Origin: Flavobacteriales bacterium
Lineage (GTDB): Bacteria > Bacteroidota > Bacteroidia > Flavobacteriales_D > Crocinitomicaceae
DNA: 64,000 bases
NCBI GenBank assembly: GCA_947447525.1
Contig: CANFJL010000001.1
Span: 124,001-188,000, forward strand
Direction: 5' to 3'
The translations under genes were made by a program, and so were the position numbers. The notes below the pieces were generated by a model, which was not told where the DNA came from, did not search any database, and saw only the letters and a list, made by a program, of their open reading frames with translations. This document shows, one piece after another, positions 56,033 through 64,000 of the stretch (position 1 is its first letter; every line of letters begins with the position of its first letter).

Positions 56033-57091
56033 TTATTTTAGGATTACTCTACGGATCTCTGAACTTCCGTTTTTCATAATTATTTTCAAAAAGTAAACAC
56101 CTTTATTTCCGTCTAATTCTAGTGTGATAAAAGCTTTGTTTAAATTATTGTAAACAGCTACTTGTTGTCCTAGAGCATTGATCAATTGTATTGATTTTAC
56201 CTCTTGAGAATTTTTTAAGTTAATAAGACCAGTACTTGGATTTGGATAAACAACTAGTGCATGGTTCTCAGTTTCATCTATTCCAGCAGGGTTACACAAA
56301 CAATCATGAACACCTAAAGAATTCCAGTTTCCATCAAGAATAGGATTTCCACTTGTTCCAAATAAAGTATCTCCGTTAGCGTCTAATCTTACGATTACTG
56401 GAGGAATAGAGTCGTATTCTAATAATGGATCAAAGAAAGAGGGTTGCATCGTAACTCCTTTCTGAATCGTAGATTTACGAATCATGGAATGATCTTTTGT
56501 TATTAAAGTACCCAAACCAGTTGAATAAGGGAATTGAGTAGACCAAGCACCATCATTGTTTGCAGTACTTCCAGTTTCGTTTGCCGGATTCTCACCAATT
56601 TTCCCAAATAAGTCAATAATTTGAAAACCAGTTACATTAGTTGCATTGATTAATGTAGTTGCAGTAGTAGGTAAAGTTCCTTTTGCAAGCATCACTGCAT
56701 CATTCCCATTCCAATAAAAACAATTAGATATAGCGTAGTCAGGACAATAGAATCCATCAGCTCTTGCTTGTAAAGAATCCCAAACAGGAGCTTCTTGTCC
56801 AACACCAAGTGGATCTAATTTTTGTAAAACAGCTACATAAACTGAATAAGGAGCAATTGTACCAGATAATTGAATAGCATTTGCTACTGTCGCAGTCGAT
56901 GATCCATTAGAATAACGAGCGACAAAGAATTGACTTAAATTTACTGTTGAACTTGTTGGATTGTAGATCTCTAAGGCTTTATTGTTTGACCATCCTTCAA
57001 CATATTCAGAAATGAATATTTGTGAGCAGTTGGTTTGACCGATAACTGCACCTAATGATAATACTGTGAATAAGGTAAAAAGTGTTTTCAT
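56033..57091 (-). CDS. Secreted lamin-tail domain protein with T9SS sorting domain
   Basis: A 352-residue exported protein. After the signal peptide (MKTLFTLFTVLSLGAVIG) comes a lamin-tail domain, about residues 22-190, recognised from CSQIFISEYVEGWSNNKALE, IYNPTSSTVNLSQFFVARYS and FYWNGNDAVMLAKG. The last 75 residues, starting VVYPNPSTGLINLKN, are a T9SS type A sorting domain. Lamin-tail domains often accompany or are fused to secreted nucleases in marine and freshwater bacteria, and here the nuclease is two genes downstream. The gene has its own promoter and terminator and heads the cluster. Confidence 0.88.
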   Translation of the reverse strand: MKTLFTLFTVLSLGAVIGQTNCSQIFISEYVEGWSNNKALEIYNPTSSTVNLSQFFVARYSNGSSTATVANAIQLSGTIAPYSVYVAVLQKLDPLGVGQEAPVWDSLQARADGFYCPDYAISNCFYWNGNDAVMLAKGTLPTTATTLINATNVTGFQIIDLFGKIGENPANETGSTANNDGAWSTQFPYSTGLGTLITKDHSMIRKSTIQKGVTMQPSFFDPLLEYDSIPPVIVRLDANGDTLFGTSGNPILDGNWNSLGVHDCLCNPAGIDETENHALVVYPNPSTGLINLKNSQEVKSIQLINALGQQVAVYNNLNKAFITLELDGNKGVYFLKIIMKNGSSEIRRVILK

Positions 57092-57113
57092 AATTTTCTT
57101 TATTTAATCTTAA

Positions 57114-57121
57114 CAAAGATA
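57114..57121 (-). promoter_or_regulatory. -7 element of the lamin-tail gene
   Basis: The minus strand reads TATCTTTG, an exact TAnnTTTG match, 22 bases before the ATG at 57091. No -33 TTG is visible at the usual distance, which fits a regulated promoter or an alternative sigma factor. Confidence 0.5.
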
Positions 57122-57231
57122 TACTTTATTTTTCTAATTATTTTTGAGTTTTGATCAGTACACATTAATTTTTTATTACCTCTAAATTAAATAAACTAAT
57201 TCTTCTACCTTCGCGATCTAAATTATTTTTT

Positions 57232-59388
57232 ATGAAAAATTTACTTTTATTCTTTTCTCTACTGAGCTTTAACGTTTTCTCTCAAGACTTAAGTGTTGAG
57301 AAAATTTGGAAAAAATATGAATATATCGCCAAGGGAGTGGAAGACTTCAAATCAATGGCAGATGGGAACTTTTACACAAAAACAAATGAAGAAGGTTCCA
57401 TTTTTAAGCATAGTATTTTAAATTCTGAGGATAAAGGAATTTGTATCTTAGAAGGTAAAACTCTTTTGTATAATGGAGTAAAGATAGATTATGATGATTT
57501 TGAATTTAATAAGGATGAAAGTAAAATATTATTTAAAACTTCCATAAAAAGCATTTATAGAAGAAGTTATACTGCGGTGTATTATTTATACGATCTTAAA
57601 ACTAAAGTCTTGCAAATTTTGGACGATACACACAGTCCGCAAACGCTTGCTGAATATTCACCTGATGGAAATTCAGTGTCTTATATTGCTGGAAATGATT
57701 TATTTGTTAAATATCTACCCACAGGTAAAATCACAAAATTAACAACAGATGGAAAGAGAAATAAAATCATCAATGGTACAACTGATTGGGTATATGAGGA
57801 AGAGTTTAGCATCACTAAAGCTTACTGCTGGTCTCCAGACTCAAAATATATCGCATTTCTAAAGTTCGATGAAAAGGAAGTTAAGGAATTCAATTTGACT
57901 TACTTTAATGATTTGTATCCTGAAAATTATAAATATAAATACCCGAAAGCGGGAGAAGATAACAGTAAAGTTACTGCCCATATTGTTAGCGTTAAGAAAC
58001 CAAGTATTAAGAATATTGATTTAGGAGAATATGAATATATTCCTCGATTATCTTGGTCTGGTTCGCAAAACAAACTCATTCTGCAGACTTTAAATAGACA
58101 TCAAAATCAGTTGAAATATCATTTAGTTGATTTAACAGGAAAGTCTCTAGTAATCAAGGTGATCTATGAGGAAAATTCAAAGTCATATGTTGAAATTGAT
58201 GATAATTTATTGATTTTAAAAGATGGAAATTCTATTCTTCGAACCAGTGAAATGGATGGCTATAATCATATTTATCGTCTAGATTTTAATGGAAATTCCA
58301 CACAAATCACAAAAGGAAAATGGGATGTGATTGAAATGTTAGGTATAGATGAAAGCTCTAATATCATTTATTTTTCTTCGGCCATGAATGCTGCAATTTC
58401 TAAGACAATTCATTCTGTATCTTTAGATGGAAAAAATGTTACTTTGATTAGTCCAAAAGATGGATATAATGATGCTTCCTTTACGACGGGTATGAATTAT
58501 TTTGTTTTGTCACATTCCAATGCAAATACTCCTCCAGAGATTAGTTTGAACAAAAATGACGGTTCCTTTATTCGTTCATTAGAGGATAATAGTGACTTGA
58601 AGAAAAAATTGGCAGGAATGAATTTATGCAAAAAAGAATTTCTTTCCTTTAATGTAAATGGCTTTGACTTGAATGCAACTATGATGAAGCCCACTGACTT
58701 TGATCCAAATAAAAAATACCCAGTTTACATGACGGTTTATGGTGGACCTGGTCACAATGAAGTTACTGATGCTTGGGATGGTCAAGATTATATGTACCAT
58801 CAACTTTTAACTCAAAAAGGATACATTGTAGTTTGTGTAGACCCAAGAGGAACCATGTATCGTGGCGCTGAGTTCAAAAAATCAACCTACTTACAATTGG
58901 GTAAGTTAGAAACAGAGGATGTTATTGCCACCGGAAAAGCATTACAGGCCTTACCTTATGTAGACCCGAATCGGATTGGTATAATGGGTTGGAGTTATGG
59001 TGGTTTTATGGCGACTTTAGCAATAACAAAAGGTGCAGATGTATTTAAAATGGCAATTGCAGTTGCTCCTGTTACCAATTGGCGTTTTTATGATAATATA
59101 TATACCGAACGCTTCATGCGCACCCCAAAAGAGAATGAAGATGGATACGATAAAAATTCCCCTATTAATTTTGTCGATCAACTGAAAGGAAAGTTTTTAC
59201 TTATTCATGGAGTGACAGATGATAATGTTCATTTTCAAAATTCAATGTCATTAATTAATGCGCTCGTTAAAGCGGATAAGCAATTTGACTTTTTTGCCTA
59301 TCCTAATAAAAATCATGGAATTTATGGTGGAAATACGCGCAATCATTTGTTTAAGATGATGTTAGACTATGTTGAGGAAAATCTATAG
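57232..59388 (+). CDS. Dipeptidyl peptidase IV (S9B family)
   Basis: The enzyme removes Xaa-Pro dipeptides from peptide N-termini in the periplasm. It has a signal peptide (MKNLLLFFSLLSFNVFSQ), an eight-bladed beta-propeller region (about residues 40-475) and a C-terminal alpha/beta hydrolase domain. The catalytic triad is Ser588 in GWSYGG, Asp663 in GVTDDNVHF and His695 in NKNHGIYGG. The double-Glu motif for substrate N-terminus binding is visible in TTDWVYEEEFS. The 718-residue length is normal. TACCTTCG at 57206-57213, one base off the -7 consensus, may be the promoter. Confidence 0.94.
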   Translation: MKNLLLFFSLLSFNVFSQDLSVEKIWKKYEYIAKGVEDFKSMADGNFYTKTNEEGSIFKHSILNSEDKGICILEGKTLLYNGVKIDYDDFEFNKDESKILFKTSIKSIYRRSYTAVYYLYDLKTKVLQILDDTHSPQTLAEYSPDGNSVSYIAGNDLFVKYLPTGKITKLTTDGKRNKIINGTTDWVYEEEFSITKAYCWSPDSKYIAFLKFDEKEVKEFNLTYFNDLYPENYKYKYPKAGEDNSKVTAHIVSVKKPSIKNIDLGEYEYIPRLSWSGSQNKLILQTLNRHQNQLKYHLVDLTGKSLVIKVIYEENSKSYVEIDDNLLILKDGNSILRTSEMDGYNHIYRLDFNGNSTQITKGKWDVIEMLGIDESSNIIYFSSAMNAAISKTIHSVSLDGKNVTLISPKDGYNDASFTTGMNYFVLSHSNANTPPEISLNKNDGSFIRSLEDNSDLKKKLAGMNLCKKEFLSFNVNGFDLNATMMKPTDFDPNKKYPVYMTVYGGPGHNEVTDAWDGQDYMYHQLLTQKGYIVVCVDPRGTMYRGAEFKKSTYLQLGKLETEDVIATGKALQALPYVDPNRIGIMGWSYGGFMATLAITKGADVFKMAIAVAPVTNWRFYDNIYTERFMRTPKENEDGYDKNSPINFVDQLKGKFLLIHGVTDDNVHFQNSMSLINALVKADKQFDFFAYPNKNHGIYGGNTRNHLFKMMLDYVEENL

Positions 59389-59506
59389 TTCAGTCTGCGT
59401 ATTATTTTATCCTTTTTTGTGAAAAAATTAGACCAAGCAATATCATAGAACAAATTTCTTTTCGTATTTTAGGCCTTAGTTTTCAAAATGGATAATTAAG
59501 TATAAG

Positions 59507-60793
59507 ATGAGCGAAGTAGCAAAGATTGAATTAGATGGTAAAATATATGAATTACCAGTAATAACAGGAACTGAAAATGAGAAAGCAATTGATATTTCTA
59601 AATTGCGAGATTTAACAGGATATGTTACTCTAGACACAGGATATAAAAATACAGGAGCAACAACGAGTTCCATAACTTTCTTGGATGGTGAATTAGGTAT
59701 TTTACATTATCGTGGCTATTCAATTGAACAATTAGCTTCCAAAGCATCTTTTATCGAGGTCTCTTACTTATTAATTTATGGTGAATTACCCACCCAAGCT
59801 GAATTAGATGGCTTTGAATCAAGTATCAAAAAACATACTTTGGTTCATGAAGATATGAAGCAATTTTTCGAGGCATATCCTTCAAAAGCTCATCCAATGG
59901 GGGTTTTGTCGTCAATGATTTCTTCACTTTCAACTTTCTATCCTGAATCATTGGATCCAAATAGAAGTAAAGAGGCTAAGGATTTAACCATTCATCGTTT
60001 AATCGCTAAGTTGCCGACACTAGCCGCTTGGTCGTATAAAAATTCAATGCGTCACCCGTTTATTTATCCAAGAAACGAGTTTGATTATTGTAAAAACTTC
60101 CTTTACATGTTGTTCGCAATGCCAACGGAAGATTATAAGGTTGATCCAGTGGTTGTGGAAGCATTAAATACTTTATTGATTTTGCATGCTGATCACGAAC
60201 AAAATTGTTCCACTTCAACCGTACGTATTGTTGGTTCATCTCAAGCCAATTTGTATTCTACGGTTTCTGCTGGAATTTCTGCCTTATGGGGTCCGCTTCA
60301 TGGAGGTGCCAATCAAGAAGTGATTGAAATGTTAGAACAAATTCAAAATGATGGTGGAAATGTTGATAAATGGGTAGCGAAAGCGAAAGATAAAGAAGAT
60401 CCATTTAGATTAATGGGCTTTGGACACAGAGTTTATAAAAACTTTGACCCTAGAGCTAATATCATTAAAAAAGCTTGTGATGATGTATTAGAAAAATTAA
60501 ACATCAATGATCCTTTATTGGCAATTGCTAAAAAATTAGAAAAAGTTGCGCTTGAAGATGAATACTTCAAGGCTAGAAATTTATATCCAAATGTTGACTT
60601 CTATTCAGGTATTATCTACAAAGCTTTAGGAATTCCAACAGAAATGTTTACCGTTATGTTTGCATTAGGCCGCCTTCCAGGATGGATTGCTCAGTGGAAA
60701 GAAATGACGGAAAATAAAGAGCCAATCGGTCGACCAAGACAAATTTATATTGGGAAGACTTCAAGAGATTATGTTCCTATTTCTGCAAGATAA
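59507..60793 (+). CDS. gltA: Citrate synthase
   Basis: A 428-residue type II citrate synthase condensing oxaloacetate and acetyl-CoA. The core has FLDGELGILHYRGYSIEQLA, the active-site His region LHADHEQNCSTSTVRIVGSS, GPLHGGANQEV, and the catalytic His307 in FGHRVYKNFDPRA. It ends with RPRQIYIGKTSRDYVPI. It stands alone, flanked by other transcription units. The 118 bases before it show no clear promoter. A strong terminator follows. Confidence 0.97.
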   Translation: MSEVAKIELDGKIYELPVITGTENEKAIDISKLRDLTGYVTLDTGYKNTGATTSSITFLDGELGILHYRGYSIEQLASKASFIEVSYLLIYGELPTQAELDGFESSIKKHTLVHEDMKQFFEAYPSKAHPMGVLSSMISSLSTFYPESLDPNRSKEAKDLTIHRLIAKLPTLAAWSYKNSMRHPFIYPRNEFDYCKNFLYMLFAMPTEDYKVDPVVVEALNTLLILHADHEQNCSTSTVRIVGSSQANLYSTVSAGISALWGPLHGGANQEVIEMLEQIQNDGGNVDKWVAKAKDKEDPFRLMGFGHRVYKNFDPRANIIKKACDDVLEKLNINDPLLAIAKKLEKVALEDEYFKARNLYPNVDFYSGIIYKALGIPTEMFTVMFALGRLPGWIAQWKEMTENKEPIGRPRQIYIGKTSRDYVPISAR

Positions 60794-60810
60794 TTCACAA
60801 TTACATATAA

Positions 60811-60838
60811 AAAAAGCGCTTGTCCAAGCGCTTTTTTT
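60811..60838. terminator. Bidirectional terminator between gltA and the methyltransferase gene
   Basis: AAAAAGCGCTTG pairs with CAAGCGCTTTTT around a tiny loop, with A-runs and T-runs on both sides. It serves the convergent genes on both strands, ending 18 bases after gltA and 15 bases before the stop of the minus-strand gene. Confidence 0.9.
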
Positions 60839-60852
60839 ATGGGGTAGAAATT

Positions 60853-62043
60853 CTATTGTTCCTGAGCGCCTTTACTTTTGAATTCTTTAAGACTTCCAGA
60901 AAAAGTCTCATAGGACCTAAAGGTACAAGGAATATCTCCGTTGTAGATGTTAAACTTTTTACCTGGGCGTAGACCGATGGATTTCGCACCATCCTCACTT
61001 GAAGTAAGGATCCAAGTTGTGGATGGATTCATAGTGTTTTTTAACCAATCGCCAATTCCTGTGTATAAATCGACAATGTCAGCAGCTAAACGTTCTCCAT
61101 ATGGAGGATTGGTTACAATAAAGATTTCCTCCTCTTGATGTGGGATATCTCTAAAGTCTAATGCACTTATAAGAATATTCCTACCAAAACTCATTCCTCT
61201 TAAGTTTCTTCTTGCTTTTAGTACCATTTCATCTTCAATGTCTGATCCGAAAATACGACATGGTAATTCTCTAACGATCCTTGGTGCTGCATCATAGATT
61301 TCATCCCACATCTTAGCATCAAAGTTTTTTAAGTTTTTGAAGGTGTAATGTTGTCTCTCTATACTTGATGGTATTCCGCTTGCTAATAATGCTGCTTCAA
61401 TAAGAATTGTTCCAGAACCACAAAATGGATCTAAAAAAGTTGTTTTTCTGTCCCATCCTGATTGTCTGATAAGGCAAGCGGCCACTACTTCATTCAATGG
61501 CGCAGAACCTGTTTCTGTTCGGTAACCTCTTTGAAATAAAGGTGCTCCAGAGGTGTTCAATGATAGGGTAGCTACATTTTCTCTGATGTATAAATCTATG
61601 AGAACGCTTGGTGTTTTTAATTCAATGCTCGGACGATCCATGTCTTTGTCCCGAAAACAATCTACTATAGCATCCTTAACAACAAGGAAAGGATAATGAG
61701 AATTTTTAAACAATGCCGAATTTACAGCTCCTTTTATTGCAAAGGTCTGCTTGCTATTAAATATCGTTGTCCAATCAATTTGCGCAGATTTTTTATATAA
61801 ATCATCTTCATTAAATAGCCTAAAACTTACCAATTCAACTAAAATTGAAATCGCACATCTACTGTGTAGATTTAAATAATATACATCTCTCCAAGTACCT
61901 TTTATTTGAACAGCTCTATTTAACAATTCAATGTTTTCATAGCCCAATTCAGTTAGTTCGTCTGCTAAAACTTGTTCAAATCCAAAAAAACTTTTTAAGG
62001 TTATGGTAAGTGAATCTTTTGTTAAATTATCGAGAGATTTCAT
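60853..62043 (-). CDS. THUMP-domain class I SAM-dependent RNA methyltransferase (RlmL N-domain-like)
   Basis: A 396-residue enzyme that probably methylates the N2 of a guanine in 23S rRNA, like the RlmL/YcbY amino-terminal half. The N-terminal part has SFFGFEQVLADELTELGYEN with a THUMP domain up to about residue 155. The methyltransferase fold has FLDPFCGSGTILIEAALLAS (SAM-binding), IFGSDIEDEMVLKARRNL and the catalytic NPPYGERL. The start is ATG 62043 (MKSLDNLT); 62052 is also possible. It is divergent from the phospholipase gene with only 11 bases between the start codons. Confidence 0.9.
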   Translation of the reverse strand: MKSLDNLTKDSLTITLKSFFGFEQVLADELTELGYENIELLNRAVQIKGTWRDVYYLNLHSRCAISILVELVSFRLFNEDDLYKKSAQIDWTTIFNSKQTFAIKGAVNSALFKNSHYPFLVVKDAIVDCFRDKDMDRPSIELKTPSVLIDLYIRENVATLSLNTSGAPLFQRGYRTETGSAPLNEVVAACLIRQSGWDRKTTFLDPFCGSGTILIEAALLASGIPSSIERQHYTFKNLKNFDAKMWDEIYDAAPRIVRELPCRIFGSDIEDEMVLKARRNLRGMSFGRNILISALDFRDIPHQEEEIFIVTNPPYGERLAADIVDLYTGIGDWLKNTMNPSTTWILTSSEDGAKSIGLRPGKKFNIYNGDIPCTFRSYETFSGSLKEFKSKGAQEQ

Positions 62044-62054
62044 TTTTATCAATT

Positions 62055-64000
62055 ATGCGTCTAAATTTGTACAAAAGAACAAAATTGAAATCGTTTCTAA
62101 GCTCCTTTTTCTTAGTATTTTTATTTATCTCGGTAAATTGTACTGCACAACAAAAAATCGGATTGGTTTTAAGTGGGGGAGGAGCAACAGGTTTAGCCCA
62201 TATTGGTGTATTAAAAGCTTTAGAAGAAAAGGGTATTCCAATTGATTATATCACCGGCACATCTGCTGGCGCATTAGTGGGAAGCATGTACGCATGCGGT
62301 TACTCTCCGCAAGAAATCGAAAATTATGTTTTAAGTGAATCATTTCAATTAATGACGAATGGTAAACTTGAAGCTGATAAAAGATTTTTATTTCAAGAAA
62401 GAGATAACGATGCCTCTATTTTTAATTTTTCATTCTCCAAGGATAGTATTTTAAGAAAATCGATTCCGCTTAATTTAGTGACGCCATCTTATCTGGATTT
62501 TGAAATGGCACGTTTACTAGGAACTGTTAGCGCAAGTCATTTCAATTCATTTGATAGTTTATTTGTTCCGTTTAGATGTGTTGCCTCTGATGTAGTAAAT
62601 AAAAAAAGCACGTCGTTCTCTACCGGTCATCTTAATCAAGCTGTTCGGGCTTCAATGACTTATCCGTTTTATGTTAATCCAATTAGAATTGATGGAATTG
62701 TTTATTTTGATGGAGGACTTTACAACAATTTTCCCGTCAACATTATGTATAATGATTTCCATCCTGATTTTATTATTGGCAGCAATGTTTCTGATAATGC
62801 GAAGGCTCCAGATGAGCAAGACTTTATTGGAATGTTAGAAAACATGATGGCTACTCCTACCGATTACTCAATACCTTGTGCTGAAGGGATTATTATTAAT
62901 CCCAAATCAAATGTCGGCCTCTTTGAATTTGATGAGGTAAAACAGGCCATTCAAGATGGTTATCTCGCTGCAAGTTTAATGCTTGATTCCATTTCGAAGT
63001 ACATTACAATTCATCAAGATTCTTCATCCCTGGCTCAAAAAAGAGCTGTGTTTAAATCACAAACAACCCCTTTAACTGTTTCTTCCATCACCAATAATTA
63101 TAGTAAAAAGAAGGATTTGAAGTTTGCGCGATCGACTATGATTAAAGGCAGAAAAGGGGAAGTGTTATCAAATGAATTGCTTGAAAAAAGATATTTCAGG
63201 TTATATGCTACACCGCATATTGACTTTGTGTATCCTACTTTTCAATTGAAAAAAGATTCTAGTTATAATCTTGATTTGAAACTCAGAAAGTCAAAGGATT
63301 TTAGAATTGATATTGGTGGACATGTTTGTTCTCGTGCCGTAAATACAGGTTATATTGGACTCACTTATCAAGGTTTAGGCAAGGTAGCCTATGGATTGCA
63401 TGCTGAATCTTATTTCGGTAAATTTTATGGCGCAGGAAAATTAGAAGCGTCACTTCAAATTCCTTCTGTTTTCCCAATCTCCGGCTCTATTTATTTAGTA
63501 TTAAATCGTTGGGATTATTTCAGAAGTTTTGCTACTTTCTTTGAAGACGTTCAACCTTCATTCTTGGTTCAAAACGAAGTGTATTATGGAGTGAAATTTA
63601 AACATCCAATATTTAATAATTCGAAAGGGACTTTAGATTTTCGAATGTTTAATTTGAGTGATGATTATTACCAAACCAAACAATTCACAAATAAGGACAC
63701 TACAGATGTGACGCTTCTTTCTGGTTCTACAATTAGTTATGAATTGGAACAAAACACGCTCAATCGCAAGCAGTTTGCTTCAAAAGGAAGCTTAATAGAT
63801 GTTAAAATGCGTTTCGTTACTGCTCAAGAAAATACAATTCCTGGATCAACTTCTCCACTAGATACGATTTCGTTCCGTCAGCATGATTGGTTCAATTTAA
63901 CTGCTGAATTCCAGCATTATTTTGAAGTGAATTCTAAAATTCATATTGGAATTCATTCTAAAGGAATGCTCAATTCTCAATCACTTTTTGCAAATTATAC
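62055..64000 (+). CDS. Patatin-like phospholipase with C-terminal outer-membrane barrel (partial)
   Basis: The reading frame runs open from 62055 past the right edge (648 codons seen). After a signal peptide (SFLSSFFLVFLFISVNCTAQ) comes a patatin domain: glycine-rich oxyanion loop LSGGGATGLAHIGVL, nucleophile elbow GTSAGA, and catalytic aspartate in FDGGLYNNFPVN. From about residue 370 the sequence changes to a POTRA-like segment and then amphipathic beta strands (RIDIGGHVCSRAVNTGYIGL and following), as in type Vd (PlpD-like) proteins with a BamA-type barrel. The ATG at 62055 is followed at once by TAAATTTG, so a TTG at 62085 (then KSFLSS) is an alternative start. Confidence 0.88.
   Translation, partial: MRLNLYKRTKLKSFLSSFFLVFLFISVNCTAQQKIGLVLSGGGATGLAHIGVLKALEEKGIPIDYITGTSAGALVGSMYACGYSPQEIENYVLSESFQLMTNGKLEADKRFLFQERDNDASIFNFSFSKDSILRKSIPLNLVTPSYLDFEMARLLGTVSASHFNSFDSLFVPFRCVASDVVNKKSTSFSTGHLNQAVRASMTYPFYVNPIRIDGIVYFDGGLYNNFPVNIMYNDFHPDFIIGSNVSDNAKAPDEQDFIGMLENMMATPTDYSIPCAEGIIINPKSNVGLFEFDEVKQAIQDGYLAASLMLDSISKYITIHQDSSSLAQKRAVFKSQTTPLTVSSITNNYSKKKDLKFARSTMIKGRKGEVLSNELLEKRYFRLYATPHIDFVYPTFQLKKDSSYNLDLKLRKSKDFRIDIGGHVCSRAVNTGYIGLTYQGLGKVAYGLHAESYFGKFYGAGKLEASLQIPSVFPISGSIYLVLNRWDYFRSFATFFEDVQPSFLVQNEVYYGVKFKHPIFNNSKGTLDFRMFNLSDDYYQTKQFTNKDTTDVTLLSGSTISYELEQNTLNRKQFASKGSLIDVKMRFVTAQENTIPGSTSPLDTISFRQHDWFNLTAEFQHYFEVNSKIHIGIHSKGMLNSQSLFANY
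62062..62069 (+). promoter_or_regulatory. -7-like element at the start of the patatin gene
   Basis: TAAATTTG matches TAnnTTTG exactly but lies inside the first five codons if the ATG at 62055 is used. If real, transcription begins near 62075 and translation would use the TTG at 62085. No -33 TTG was found. Confidence 0.3.

Noticed and set aside
61021-62043. Possibility that the methyltransferase is a full bifunctional RlmL/RlmK
   Set aside because: At 396 residues it only covers the THUMP and first methyltransferase domain; there is no second catalytic domain.
62003-62245. 80-codon plus-strand frame overlapping the methyltransferase start
   Set aside because: It is out of frame with the patatin gene that starts at 62055 and shows no conserved sequence.

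Overview
The window is a stretch of chromosome from an AT-rich Bacteroidota bacterium, most likely order Flavobacteriales. The evidence is the gliding genes gldE and gldD next to ssb, two secreted proteins with type IX secretion (T9SS) C-terminal sorting domains, DUF4249 and DUF6428 proteins, Bacteroidota-type promoters (TAnnTTTG at -7, TTG or TTTG near -33), almost no Shine-Dalgarno sequences, and the gene order rplQ-carA-eno. I saw no tRNA, rRNA, CRISPR array, insertion sequence or prophage. Coding density is very high and no gene-free stretch exceeds about 225 bases.

Layout. 1-163: 5' end of miaB (minus strand, cut by the window edge). 388-7330: topA, ssb, gldE, gldD, folK and an OmpA/TPR lipoprotein. 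7348-8292: a glycosyltransferase on the minus strand, sharing a terminator with the lipoprotein gene. 8391-11326: clpP, clpX, pdhB. 11540-28625: an uninterrupted str/S10/spc/alpha supercluster from rpsL to rplQ (32 genes, including rpmD and rpmJ, which are very short). It has one strong promoter with a hairpin leader at the front and a strong terminator at the end. 28730-31569: carA, eno, a Nudix hydrolase. 31562-35092: 3-hydroxyacyl-CoA dehydrogenase, a polysaccharide flippase and a DEAD-box helicase.

35146-43234 is a surface-polysaccharide locus of two divergent arms. The minus arm has an acyltransferase, an O-antigen polymerase/ligase and a GT4 glycosyltransferase. The plus arm has a GT4, a second O-antigen polymerase/ligase, a GT2, a DegT-type aminotransferase and the initiating sugar-phosphate transferase. 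With the flippase at 32500 this is nearly a complete Wzx/Wzy-type pathway. 43449-45887 is an arsenic resistance operon (arsR, DUF6428, LMW-phosphatase-type reductase, Acr3 pump) with two near-identical palindromes around its promoter.

45895-49335 holds folB, gltX, a DUF4249 lipoprotein and a small coiled-coil protein. 49337-57091 (minus) is the most interesting accessory cluster: a T9SS-secreted lamin-tail protein, a TonB-dependent receptor, a T9SS-secreted endonuclease I, and a 5'-nucleotidase split into two separately exported proteins. Together they look like a system for degrading extracellular DNA and recovering phosphate or nucleosides. An intrinsic terminator after the first gene suggests graded expression. 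The window ends with a dipeptidyl peptidase IV, citrate synthase, a THUMP-domain rRNA methyltransferase and a patatin-like phospholipase with a predicted outer-membrane barrel that runs off the right edge.
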